A stretch of DNA of 64,000 nt from Sphagnum magellanicum (lineage: Eukaryota; Streptophyta; Sphagnopsida; Sphagnales; Sphagnaceae), in the NCBI GenBank assembly GCA_021904315.1, contig CM038907.1:32247223-32311222 (forward strand), in the 5' to 3' direction. This document shows, piece by piece, positions 23,901 through 36,000 of this stretch; the stretch's first letter is position 1; every line of letters starts with the position of its first letter. The notes under the pieces are model-generated. The model did no database searches. It was not told the DNA's origin and saw only the letters and a list, made by a program, of their open reading frames with translations. Both the position numbers and the translations under genes were made by a program.

Positions 23901-24746
23901 TACAAAACTGTAATTCATACCATACCAGCAGTAGGCCCTGCAGTACTAGCCTGCCCTGTGTGGGAGCATTTTGCAAAATGGAATGCCTGCCTACGAGGTT
24001 ATTACTATAACTTCAACATACTTGACATTAAGATCTTTTTGTCGGCCTTGCCTACCAAGGCAACGATATTATGTTTGAATTCATTATAGAGTGTAATAGC
24101 TTAATGGATTTTGGCTCCTAGGTAATAGGTCTATTTTTATATGAGGATTTTTGAAAGATGATATTTTGACTTGTGTTGAAAGTTGAAATTAGTTACAGAG
24201 TTAAAATATCTTGAAGGATTTGGTTTCTTTTAGAGGATTTTTTGACTTGATTATATTTTTGCATGGTGAAATATTTGAGTTTCCATAATTCTTCTTTTGC
24301 CTTAAGATACTTTTTAATGTGAATGGCAAGGCCACATTGTGACGCACCCCTTGTTATTTCAGATAATTCCAGCCCTAACAAATTCATGACCAGAATGCAG
24401 TCCAAGGTGCCAGACATGTGTTTTCTTAATATTTCTGATACTAATGTGGAGATGATCTAATCCGGAACAGGAGTTGGCTGCCGGAGAAGAGGCCAATTTG
24501 GTGTTCTTGACAAGTAAAGAAGAAGGGTGCTCCTACAATGAAGCTGCAGAAATTGTGACCAAAATGATGATCAATAAGTGCAAAGAGATGGAACTTGCAG
24601 CTATAGAACTGAGGGAATATTGCAAAATCCAAGAATTAACAACTTCACAAAAGGCTGCCATTGAACATTATATCTCATGTTGCAAGCATGGGGTCAGCGG
24701 AGCACATGCATTTTATTCCCGTTCTTCTCGATACAAGAATAGTTGA
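20901..24746 (+). CDS. Microbial-type terpene synthase-like gene, copy 1 (MTPSL-1), six exons, one unresolved junction
   Basis: Class I terpene synthase of the microbial type, expected to ionise a prenyl diphosphate to a mono- or sesquiterpene. Exons inferred by comparison with MTPSL-2: 20,901-21,122; 21,488-21,528 (41 nt); 21,700-22,226; about 22,840-23,086; 23,432-23,560; 24,471-24,746. All have GT-AG borders except where noted. Exon 1 is Ser/Arg-rich and may be a plastid transit peptide. Exon 3 carries the aspartate-rich motif DDES in WLYVLDDESLL. Exons 5/6 join to give NDIWSFPKE, the NSE metal-binding triad. A C-terminal RY pair lies in SSRYKNS, as in bacterial and fungal synthases. Oddity: exon 3 ends with one base of a codon, so exon 4 should add two. 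The only evident acceptor (AG at 22,838-22,839) leaves the wrong phase and leads to an early stop. The gene may therefore be a recent pseudogene, use an unseen junction, or carry a sequence error. Family call firm; activity uncertain. Confidence 0.85.
22268..22341. repeat. Perfect 18-bp inverted repeat in MTPSL-1 intron 3
   Basis: tgcccattatgttgggta at 22,268-22,285 is the exact reverse complement of 22,324-22,341, with a 38-base loop. It lies about 40 bases inside intron 3. It could be a tiny foldback element or an RNA hairpin in the pre-mRNA. Confidence 0.8.
24090..24365 (+). repeat. Dispersed repeat in MTPSL-1 intron 5 (copy A)
   Basis: This stretch, running from 'ttaatggattttggctcc' to 'tgtgacgcaccccttgtt', is closely matched by 55,165-55,535 in the same orientation. 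Shared blocks include 'aattcttcttttgccttaag' and 'aatggcaaggccaca'. Copy B carries about 105 extra bases in the middle. Copy A ends roughly 100 bases before the exon 6 acceptor. No coding content; probably an old transposon-derived piece. Confidence 0.8.
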
Positions 24747-25187
24747 TGACAAAAATACATGTGCCTACATATAGCAAGTATTATAGTACCTTTACTTTCT
24801 CAAGAATTTTACAATTAAGGGAAAAGTTGTGAAAGTAGTGTGAAATCAATTCCTCGAGGGATATAAACAGAGTCTTTTTAGATTAATTACCTGACATAGA
24901 TTACAGATGCAGAATTGAAAATGCAAGTCGAACTATTCTATTCCTCCAAGTTATTTTGTGTTAAGTCAGATGTTTCTCACTAGCTTGAGCCTTGAACTGG
25001 ATGGATCTATTTGCCTGTTCCAAATAAATTTTGAAATTACTCACTTGCAAATGGTATTGCCAGGCTGTCCACGTTCGAAGTCAACTTTCCAGGATTTGTT
25101 ACTCCTGGCTATTTTATGACATTTGATAAACAATTAACTGTAAAAAATATAGTTAATATATTAAATTGAACATAGGAACAATTCTGC
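24747..25187. other. MTPSL-1 3' flank
   Basis: Sequence from the MTPSL-1 stop codon to the copia LTR. An 'aaataaat' at about 25,023 is a possible polyadenylation signal. Nothing else is recognised. Confidence 0.35.
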
Positions 25188-25414
25188 TGTAGTACAAAAC
25201 CAGTGAAGACCAAGGAGCATAACGTCCCTTAAGTATACAAGAAAATGGCTAAATAAAGAGCAGTAACGGTAGTAAACTAAACTGCGCTTATGTGACCATG
25301 CTTCCGTAATGATGCTTAACTAACACTAAGAAACGATGATCTGATCTTATCTACTGATTAATTTAGAAGGTTGTAGAATTATGTAGAAGCTTAAGCGGAG
25401 TTTGAATGCTAACA
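25188..25414 (-). repeat. 3' LTR of the copia element
   Basis: Read on the minus strand it begins TGTTAGC and ends TACA. It aligns over its full length with 30,686-30,913 at about 80 percent identity by eye. Confidence 0.88.
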
Positions 25415-28400
25415 CCCCCTCTCGCACCATTTTCTACTTAATTGACAAATCTCCTACTCCTACAAGTACTTCAGCGTCTTCTTAGCTATATATTCCAATG
25501 GCTTTTCTAAATTTGCAGAATTTTATTTTTCCTAAAGGTTTTGTGAGTACATCTGCCAATTGGTCTTTTGAAGCAACATGACAGAGTTCAATTTCACCTT
25601 GAAGTAATCATTCACGAATGTAGTGATAATGAACTTCGATATGCTTTGTCCGCACATGGTACACATCACTTCTTGCAATCTTGATACGACTATGATCGTC
25701 ACAGTGAATCTTTACAGACTTGTCTTTTGACTGGCCCATGCTACAAAGCAACAACTTAAGCCATGCAGCTTCTTTCGCTCCTTCAGTAAGAGACCAATAT
25801 TTTGCTTCTATTGAAGAAAGTGCAACAGTCGGTTGTTTGCGCAAACTCCAAGTGACTGGTTCACTCCCCAATTGAAAAATGTATCCTGAGGTCGATTTGC
25901 GATTTTCGGTGTCGCCTGCCAAGTCTGCATCAGTGTACTGTTTGATTTTGGTAGATTCTCCTTCTCGATAATAGATTCCAAATTCAAATGTGCTTTTCAT
26001 ATAAATTGAAAACGTGTTTGGCAGCATCCAAATGCACTTGTCTAGGGTCACTCATGAAACAACTGATTACACTAACAGCATAGACCACATCTGGTCTAGT
26101 ATTGGTTAGAGCAATTTACCAACAATTCTCCGAAACGTCAGCAAATCAACAAGCTTGGAATCTTCTTCCTTCCCCATTTTGAACCCCTCTGGTAAAATCG
26201 TCACTGCAACATTACAATTGATCAACCCAAACTCTTGTAAAATCTCAGAATGTAAGTGTGCTGACACATGAAGATTCCATTTCTGAGTGAAATGAATTCA
26301 ACATTAAAATACAACTGGAGTTTTCCAAGATTTGACACTTCGAAAGTGTGTTCCAATTGTTGTATCAACCATTTGATTTTGGACTCATGGTTGCCGATGA
26401 CCAAAAGGTCATCAACATAGAGTACAAAAATAAGGTCTTTCCCTCTTCCTCAAGGAAATATGTGTTTTGGTCTACTTCATTCCATTTTAAACCAACCTGT
26501 TTTTGTAGGTAATTGTTGATTTTGCCATACCATGTTCTAGCAACTTGGCGAAGGCCGTACAATGCTTACATTAACTTGCACACTTGAAATTCTTTTCTTG
26601 GAATGATGTATCTTTCTGGCTGTATCATGTACACTTCATCAGTAAGAGGCGCATTCAAAAATGCAATTTTCACATACGGTGAAACATTTTCCATCCTTGA
26701 TGTGCCGCAAGTGCCATAACACAACAGATCGTGCCCCACTTGACCATCGAAGCAAAAGTTTCATGGAAATCCACCCCCGCTTTTTGCTCAAACCCGCGAG
26801 CAACTAGACGAGCTTTATACGTATAATTTGATCTATCAGTGGTTAGTTTCAACTTGTAGACCCATTTGGCAAAAATTGCTTTCTTGTCTAGAGGTAAGTG
26901 TACAAGTTACCATGTCTAGTCACGGTGAATAGAATCAAATTCTCCACACATTACTTGACACCATCTAGGGTCAGTGACAATTTCAGCAAAACTAGATGGT
27001 TCTATGGATGTGGGGCAATCAAGTTCTTCTAGATGTAGTGCATAGAGATCTGTGGGCCATGACTATGGTAGGTTAACTGTCGATTTTATGTTTTGAACAT
27101 AATCCTTCATCAAGAAAGGAGCACTCCTTAAACGTGATTTCTGAGGTAGGGATTCTGTAAGTGGTAAGGAATTTGGTGACTGAGAAAATTTTGATGAAGA
27201 TGGTTGTTGTGACAAACTTGATAAAGGAGGTTCAAGAGGTTGTAGCAGGGGTGACTGTGGGAATGATGGAAATGAAACATGAGTTGAAGAACTAGGTTGA
27301 ACTTCACTATCTGACTTGGTAGGATTTGTTGGTATGGTCGTAGATGTGTCAATGAGATCACTCGCCGTGGGTTCTTTGTATGACTACATGTATGGTTCAG
27401 ACCTAGGTTGTGATGTAGTGATTTCACAAGGGTCAAAAATCAAGGGCTCATATTTTTGGACTGTCCAAGATGAGTACTGTTGGTTCATGAATGATTGTTC
27501 ATCAACTCTAACATCTCTACTAACTAGCATCTTGCGTGTCTGAGGTATAAAACAACAATATCCTTTGGTTACCTCATCATAACCAACTAGAACCCCCTCA
27601 CAAGACTTTGGCTCTAATTTATTTTTGTCTTCTCTAACTATGTGCACCCAAAAATGTGTAGATGGGAGAGGTTTGGTTTCTTTCCTGAATAACTCTACTC
27701 TAGTGTATACCCAAGTTTGACCTGGTGGGTGAGTAGTTGTAGAGATATGTTGTGTTCAATCCTTTTGTCCATAAGAATTTTGACACGTTGGAATCCAGCA
27801 TCAAGCATCCAGCATTTTCTCCAACAAAGATCTGTTCATTCATTTTGCAACTTCGTTTTGTTGCAGAGTGCGAGCCTGAATATGTTGCCAATGAATGCCA
27901 TGTTGTTGGAAAAACTCCTTAAAATCTTTAGACAAGTATTTGCCACCACCGTCAATTCTGAGAATTTTTATTCACATGTTGCTTTCATTCTGGACAACAT
28001 CTGCTTGAATATTCTGAACTTCGTCAAAACTTGATTCTTGTGGCGCATGAATTACACCCAAACCTTCTGAGTCTTGTCATCAATGAATGTTATGAAGTAG
28101 CATGAACCTAAAAGAGATTGAACTGGAAAGGGCCCATAAAGGTCAGTACGAACTATTCCTAAAATGTTACTTGCATGGTTTTGACTACTTCTGAATCTTT
28201 CTCAATGTTGTTTTCCTAATTAACATCCCTTACACACTTATGAGACATCTAGAAGTTTAAGTATTTTGGTTGTTAAGACTTTGCTTGTCAAACGATGTAG
28301 ACTCTAGAAGTTAAAGTGAATAAGCCTTCTGTGCCATAGTCTTGATTGATCACGAACTTCTGCTATATTGACTATCGAATTTGGGTTGAGTAGGTCTAAC

Positions 28401-28675
28401 TTATAAAGGCCATTTTTTGGATTTCGATTTGCTTTGAGAATGACCTCTTGAGTGACTCGGTGTTAATTTGATTACATAACATTTATCATCCAAAATTATT
28501 TAATGTCCTTGATTAACTATGGACCTTACTAAAAAAGGCTTTTACAAAAACTAGGTACATATGGAACTTCACAGATGGAGTTTATTTCTCTAGAGGGTGT
28601 TTGAACATTTATAGTGCCTTTTCCAACTACTGGATGAACATGACCACTGGCTAACCTCACTTTTGCAGCATTAAG

Positions 28676-29380
28676 GGGTCAAAATGCTTCAAAGGAATCA
28701 CAAGTGTTACTTTACATTAGTCATCCATGTCCTTTTTCCTCAAAATAACTTTTTCATGTATGAATGATATTTTGAATGATTTTTTTGCAACTTGTTATGA
28801 AAAATGATTAAAATTGCAGATTTTATGTTTCATCTTAAAAAATGATGATAATTTAAAATTATATCAAAAACTGTTAATTTTTTTCAATTGAATTTAATGT
28901 AATATAAACTACAACTTTGTTCAATACATCATGTACATTATACCATATGTACATGTGGTAAAACACTCTTAAAGTTTTGAATTTTCAAATGTACATACTT
29001 TGAATTTTTTAATTTTTAAAATTTCACATTTTTGAAATTCTGAATGTTTTTTTAGTGTGTTTAATAGGTTATTATCATCTCATGTTTTTTACCATCAACG
29101 TACTTCTATTATATGAGTCCTTTGAAAGTCCTTTGTTAAAATGTCATTTTTTAATGATAAAAATTCAACTTTCAAAAATCCTTAATTGAACCAAAATTTT
29201 AAATTGGTTTAAATGGATTTTTAATTTGAGTTTCTTGACATTTATGTGTGTTAAAAAGGAATATTAAAATGTCATGATTACCATGGTTTCAAATGGCAAA
29301 AAATAAATAAATCTTTAATTTTTTATGACAAAATTTGACATCTAATGCCCATTGTGGCTCCTTTGATTATGTTTTGACCC
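28676..29380. mobile_element. MITE with GGGT-type inverted ends, nested in the copia element
   Basis: The left end reads gggtcaaaatgcttcaaagg. The right end, reverse-complemented, reads gggtcaaaacataatcaaag, and both continue into GGA(A/G)(T/C)CACAA. Flanking tetramers are taag and tagg, consistent with a 4-bp target duplication that has changed at one base. The interior is very AT-rich with no coding. It interrupts the copia internal region, so it is younger than that insertion. The ends resemble those of 31,373-31,996 and 47,016-47,592. Confidence 0.75.
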
Positions 29381-30685
29381 TAGGAGCTTTCTCCAAGTTT
29401 TGCACTAAATTTCCTATTCCCATAACATGTTTAGAACTACCTGAATCTATGTACTAGTTCAGGTCACTTTTATTTATGTTAATTGAAGCTATTGCAGCTT
29501 CAAATTGTTTTATAATGGGAGTGTCTTGTTTTTCATTTTCTCCATGTTTTCCATAATAACTTTCCTTTTCCACGATGTTGGCTAATTAACGAAGCTTACT
29601 AGCCTCATGTTTAGTATGTTTATCTATTTCAAGTTTCTAAATGTCAGCTTTTGTTTCACGACAATCTCATAACCAATGGCCAATTTGACCATAATAGTTA
29701 CATGTCTTTTTGTAACACTCATCATTATTGGACTTGAAAGGATGCTGAATACGCACAGAAAAGGTTTCTTTGTCATGCTTGTTGTTGAATCGTAGTCCTC
29801 AATGATGTTTTTCATGAACTAGTTGTCCTACCAATTCTTCAAATGTTGGAGAATGTCCTATAGCAAACAAAGACTAAATGAATGGGTCATAATTATTAGG
29901 AAGAACATTGAGTACAATTTGGATGAGATTGTCATGGTCAATAGTGACTCTAATTCCACCTAACTGAGACAATAAGGACTTGACCTCTTTGAAATAACCT
30001 TCTACACCAATTTCTTCTCCCATTTTAAGTTGGGTTAGCTTATTGCGAAAAAAAAGTTTCCTAGTGACATCTTTCCTAAAAGTTCCCAAACTTCTTGGGA
30101 ATCTTCTTTTTCAATAGAAAAATTCGATAAGAATTTATCTTTCACCAAAAAAATAAATCATTGACAAAGCCTTTTCCGCTTGTATGTTAAATTAGTAAGC
30201 TCAGGTATGATTATGTGTTTAAGATGTACAAATGATATCTTAATTGTAATTACTAATGTGGTAGTTTTGATTGTTGACCACACAAGAGTTGTGAATATTG
30301 GCAATTGATGAACTAGATCCATCATTGCTTATTCCACTCATTAATACCGTGCCAAAAACACTTACTAAAGCCCAAATATTTTAGATGATTTTATGGGGAT
30401 AATATTTTTTTAAAATTTTTTTTCATACTTAAAATCATCCCCAACCCCCAAGAAATGACATAATTTTTAAGGATACTTTTGGGGTACTTTTTGAAGTCCA
30501 AATGATATGACACAAATTGTTTTGAAGAGCTAAAGGGATGCTACAAATACCCATGAAAAAAACTAAAAGTTTCATTTATTTTGAAATGCTAGAAAAAAAT
30601 CAAAAGTTTGAAAGACAATTTTTTTTTTGTGTTTTCAAGTAGAAAACAAGGTAACAAATATGTACAAAATATCTTGCTTCCAGCC

Positions 30686-30913
30686 TATGGTACAAAACTA
30701 GTGAAGAATAAGGAGCATAAACCTCTTTTAAATATACAAAAGAATAGTTAAATAAAGATCAATAGTGACAATGAACTAAACGATGCTTACGTAACCATGC
30801 TTATGTAATGATGCTTAATTAACATTAAGAAACGATGACCTAATCTTATTTACTAATTAATTTAGAAGGTTGTAGAATAATCTAGAAATTTAAGTGGAAT
30901 TTGATAGCTAACA
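30686..30913 (-). repeat. 5' LTR of the copia element
   Basis: Matches 25,188-25,414. On the minus strand it starts TGTTAGCTATC and ends GTACCATA. The primer binding site just inside could not be assigned to a specific tRNA. Confidence 0.85.
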
Positions 30914-31304
30914 TTCATAGCTAATTTACACGTGGATGCATTTTCTCTCAAAACAACTTCCTTTGGTATACCATTGTAAAGTAACAAGCACACTTGACAT
31001 TGGACAATGGCCAAGGTGAACTAGCACCCACATTAGTACTTTCAGTGCCATATTAAAGCCAAAAAATGTTAGATTAGGACTCAGAAACCCTGATTTAATC
31101 TAAGCATGGGATATATCTAATATTTAAAAGTAATCTAATTGGATTCTACAGTCTTTACCATGGTACCAATGTGAGTGTTAGTTCACCCAAAAGAATCATT
31201 AGTGACTATGTATTGCATGTCTACTTATGTCGAACAAGTCATTTATATTAACATACCACATGTAGAGACCTGGTAAGTACATGCCTTACTCAACTTGCTT
31301 ATTT

Positions 31305-32195
31305 TTTGGATATTGTGACATGAAATGTGGGCGGCATAAGGCACTATAACTATTTCAACAAATGGAACAAGAGGGTGAAAGCACATTATGGAGGAGCCAT
31401 TTTAGGCAAGAATTTTTTTTTTTGGGGGGTATATTTTGGTATATTTTGGGGACATTTTTTCTTTGATTTCATTTAACATTTTGATAAACATATAAAATGG
31501 ATTTTGATATAAACTTTAAAGGCCTCGAACATAATTCTTGTCATTTTTCAAATGAAAATAATTTTTCAACAATTTTTTTTTCAACACACTTATGTTCGTT
31601 TGAATGAAAAACTTGTTTAAATGTCTTTTGTGAAATCATATGAGTCAAAAAAATTTATTGTAATTGAAATGGTATAATTAATTCATATTTAATATATGAT
31701 TAAGTATTTCATCAAGTTTTGTAATTATTTGAATCATTTTTAAAGCATATTTGCACTTTGTAATATATCATGACAACATCTAAATTCTCGCAAATGTACT
31801 CTTTAATCATTTAATATTAATCAAAAAATGTAATTTCCTTTTACAATTGCATTATTTAGCTATTGAACTACATTATTTTGAGTATAATTTATGAAAAAAT
31901 ATTTTAATAGTGGCTTGGTGAAAGTTGAAAGTTACACAAATTTGAAAAACACTATTTGTGATTACATCTTTTAGCCACCATAGTGTGCTTTCACCCAAAA
32001 GGTTGTGCAAAAAAAAAAATTTACTTTTGAAGTTGTTCAATGCATGCAAGCATAGCTACACTTGAAAAGGGCAGGTGTGCTCATGAGCATATCATTGAAA
32101 GTACATGAAAATCATATGTATATTTAGTTGGTAGGTTGGTTGACAAGCAAAATAGGGGACTGTGGAGGATGTTTGGAGAGTGTTCAGCATAATGG
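31305..32195 (+). pseudogene. PPR gene relic split by a MITE
   Basis: Two short stretches match the PPR gene at 56.4-58.3 kb at the nucleotide level. The first, 31,305-31,372, corresponds to the end of one repeat and reads as MKCGRHKAL then LFQQMEQE. The second, from about 32,001 to 32,195, covers the start of the next repeat: LEKGRCAHEHIIES near 32,055-32,095, then bases paralleling 'gttgggaacagccttgttga' and 'gaggatgcatggagagtgttc'. Between them sits a MITE (31,373-31,996). Read across the insertion point, the two sides give a natural PPR junction (EQE-VVQ for the usual QQEGVQP). Stops and small changes show it is dead. Flanks upstream of 31,305 and beyond 32,195 are not recognisably PPR. 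Confidence 0.75.
31373..31996. mobile_element. MITE with GGGTG inverted ends, inside the PPR relic
   Basis: The left end gggtgaaagcacattatgg is matched by the reverse complement of the right end, gggtgaaagcacactatgg. Flanking tetramers are aaga and aaaa. The 624-bp interior is AT-rich and non-coding. Its ends share GGGT-AAA-CA and GGAGCCA words with the MITE in the copia element. Confidence 0.85.
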
Positions 32196-33014
32196 GTGTC
32201 TTAATGGTAAGTTGTTTTAATCATGTTTTTTTTTCAAAAGATCTTTCAAATTCTAGGTTTGTCATCCAAGTCATTGAGTCAATTTTGGTGTCCAAATTAT
32301 GATTAGTACATTGATTACATTTTTCCTAACTATACTAGCTAAAATTTATTTATTTATTTATTTATTTATTATAGGAATGCATATCATATATGATTTGTGA
32401 CAGAATTTTGGACATAAGCAAAAAATTTGTCATGAATTTCGATGAGCAATTCATTCTAATTTGAGTTTTGTTTTCACTTACAAAATAATAAAGATTTGTT
32501 GTTTTCATTTATGTTTTTTCTTTAATACTTATGAAATTTGAACTATTTTGTGGGAATTGAAGAAAGTACAAACTAGAGATGAATAAGATGGATAATAAAT
32601 TACATATCATTGTTCTTGGATTGTAAACATAATTTTGCATTTTATTAGTAATGGAATCTCAGATTTTGAAACATTGATGTTGTAGGAGAACAATACTTGA
32701 TCTCTAAATTAAAACTAAGAAAAGGTAGAATAATCCCTTTCCACATATAACATCAAAAGAATGACAACTTGAAGAAAATGTTCAAATGTAAAACAAGGAA
32801 TTCCATTTTTGATCTATGTTAGACCCTAGGAAGATATTGATAATAAATCTTCAAAATGGAATTCACATAACTTTCAATCTTTTTTATTTTGTAAAATTTT
32901 TAAGTAAAGAAAAATACTAGATATATCATATTGCTTATTGATATAAAGGAAATCCTTTGCTATCCTTGCTCACCACTTGGAAACTAAAACTTTGGATACA
33001 CAAGCAATCATCAT
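32196..33014. other. MTPSL-2 3' flank, no gene seen
   Basis: AT-rich sequence with an (attt)n microsatellite at 32,345-32,370. The 3' untranslated region of MTPSL-2 must lie at its right edge. Confidence 0.4.
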
Positions 33015-36000
33015 TTATGCCTGCACCATAATTTCAAAACGAGAACTTTGGGCAGAGAATGTATGTGATCCACGAAGCCAATTTTTGCAAGATGAAATAT
33101 AATTTTCAATGGCAACCTTTTGCATAGTTGTTACTTGATGGGTTTTGCAATACTCCCGTAGTTCTTCAGCAGCAAGTTCCAAATCTTTGCATTTATCCAT
33201 GACCATTTGATTTACAATCTCTCCAGCTTTGTTGTAGGAACACCCTTCTTCTCTACTCAACAAGAACACCAAGTTGGCCGATTCTCCACCCAAGAACTCC
33301 TATTGTGGATTTTTTTCATTCTTCACATTAGTACTTGGAAATATGAAGAAAATATATCTCAAGACTTAAACCTTGGACTCCATTTCCAATCATCAAAATA
33401 TTACTACTAGAATAAGAACATTTTAAAGTTATATCCATGTCCCATAGCTAACCTTAATGATGGTTAGCCATGTACCAACCACACACATGCATCTACCAAC
33501 CTAGTAGCCACCAAGTAGTTCAACTAATTAACCACTTACACATGAGTCACCACTTACATCATTTCCCTACCTACTTGCCATGATACAAGTTATGGTGCAC
33601 TTACATAAGTAGTTATCAAGGTGGAACCTTGGTAGTTTAACCATAAGAGGTTTCCAATGACTCAATCATAGATGCAAGCCAAATCACATAATCCAAACGG
33701 ATTGGGTCCAACTCATTCAAAGTTTTAAAATCTTTGGTGAATGATTAATATGCCACAATTTTGTTCACTTTTTAGACCATAATATATCAAGTAACTATCA
33801 TCCTCTCTAACCTACCACATGTCACATGGATAACAATCCATAAGATCTTCTAGAACACAAAACTATGTTCCATATTATCGTCTAAGGACATAGAAAAATA
33901 TGTTGAATATTTGCCAATTATAGAAAGCCTACACATATAATTAAACATGTCCTAATTTTTTTCTCTCACATGAACATAATATCAAATTAGTGAAAAAAAA
34001 ATTAGTTTATTACCTTTGGAAATGACCAAACATCGTTGTTCCAACATGTTGCATCTATCGTGACGTCACGGAGGTGTTGACAAGGGTCACTATAATATAT
34101 AGTGTCTGGTAGAAATAAATCCTCGAGAAGCTCAATAAGAATCTGCCACCATGAATTGAACCAAATCATTTTCAATTTTAAAAAATCTTCCATGAAATTG
34201 AAAGCTAGAATGATTAATTAGACTAATTGACATGGAAATTATAATTGATCCATAATCAACTTAAACATATATTATGATGTAGACCTTGGATTTGTTGTAA
34301 TGTAAGGACCTAAACAAGATTGTTTGCCTCATTTTATGAATAGGAACCCATCACAAAATGGGAAGCAAACATTGGATTAGAGTTCCCAAAATAATCATGT
34401 TCAAGGTCCTTACAAGGCATTAAAAACTATTTTTAAACATAACAATTAGTTACTAAAATGGACAACTATGATTTTACTTGGAAAAAGGCACCTTATCCAT
34501 AAATTTACTCAAAACAAATAACTTCACACATAGGTACCATAATATGTTGAAATAAAAAAACTATTAAAGATAAAACACCCTTCACATGCACTTAAAGAAA
34601 GAAAATCCTACCAATTCATACATAGCTATAGATTTATAAGAAGGCATTCTAAAATATTTTAGATATTTGGTTTTACGCACAATAGATGGTTCTGTGAATC
34701 CACTTTTTCTCCTTTCGAAGATGTAAACAGAAGTTGATGGAAAGACAATGCCATGGAACAAATGCCATGACTCTGAGAAGTTTGCAAACAAATCTCGCTG
34801 TAATATTCTTCCAAGTCGAAGGCACCACTCCTTTGGCATCAACGCTACTGTTCTTATCCACCAATCTCGAAAAGCTAAGGCCGTTGGACATATCTTCTTG
34901 CCATCAATGTCATAATCTGTTAACAATTCCCACAAGATATCTATCAATTCAAACCATGGTAAAATTTATGCTTTAGTAAGATCTTTTTCTACCTAGTTAT
35001 GAATCATCTTATACATGCTGGTCAACTAGCTTGCTGCAAAAATTGGGTATTAAATAGTGCATTTTTCAATGTAAAGGGTTTCACCATGGACAATGTGATG
35101 GCTTTAAAAACATGATGTTTAATGTTCTCACCATTGATCATGTTTATGACATATGCTTGTTTTTATTTTAATTATTTCTTTTCTTTTTCACAGTAATGTT
35201 CTTTTGGATCCCATATATAAGTTCTTAAGTTATGATTGCCCTACACACCCGTCCCTTAAAAAAAATTATTGTTTTATGATTTTTAAACTTTGAATAAAAA
35301 TGCAATCTCTAGTTTTGGCAACCTTGCAAATTTGGCTAACTCATGCATACCTGTTTCAAGCACATGCTTTTTGACAGCCAATGCAACAACTTTTTCAAAG
35401 AATCCCTTCGTATATTCATCACCAAGCGCATAACCCATGACACATTTTTCCAGATTATCTTGGAGATTATTGTCATGAGGGAAGGTTGACATTATTATAA
35501 CTTGAATCTCCAAGTGCCATCGAACCACATTCTCCAAGGAATGTCTATGCAAATAAACTTCGTCATCACCAGCATACATCCACATCACAAACTCTATTGC
35601 AAGATCAAGACGAGAAACTGGGGCATCCGCATAGGACAATCCAGTTAGAAAAGGAAGATCATTACAAATCACTTGGAAATCTTTAGGACTCGTACTAGAT
35701 TTTAAGTAATGGGTGGCCCATTTCAAGGCTGGTTCTTTAGCTTGTTCCAAGCCAAGATTGAACTTGTGAGGGAAAGGGTGAATGAAATCAGGAACAATGA
35801 AGTCCAAAGCAGCATGTTGTCTTTGCTGCACCTCTATTCCATCAGATGTTGGTGTGGGTCCAACCTCTTGCAAGCTACAAGATAAAAGACATTGAATTAT
35901 GGATTGTTCAATATTTGTTAGGATTTGAACATTATTCACAAGCATAGCTTGATAGCTTTACAATCTATAAATGCAAGATAATTTTGATTTTTTTTTTGTT

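Larger units (their letters stand above)
25188..30913 (-). mobile_element. Ty1/copia LTR retrotransposon, old and broken (fossil)
   Basis: The element lies on the minus strand between two LTRs (25,188-25,414 and 30,686-30,913). Parts in the order gag-integrase-RT-RNase H can be followed. Gag lies about 30,140-29,400 (with a zinc-knuckle region near 29,640-29,720), integrase about 28,250-27,480, reverse transcriptase about 26,880-26,220 (ARLVARGFEQKAGVDFHETF, YGLRQVARTWY) and RNase H about 26,050-25,608 (TDADLAGDTENRKSTSGY, LSSIEAKYWSLTEGAKEA). This order is diagnostic of Ty1/copia. A purine-rich tract directly abuts the inner edge of the 3' LTR (25,415-25,424 on this strand). The LTRs differ at roughly one position in five, mostly transitions, so insertion is old, probably many millions of years. 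It carries many breaks and a nested MITE (28,676-29,380). No clear target duplication. Confidence 0.92.
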
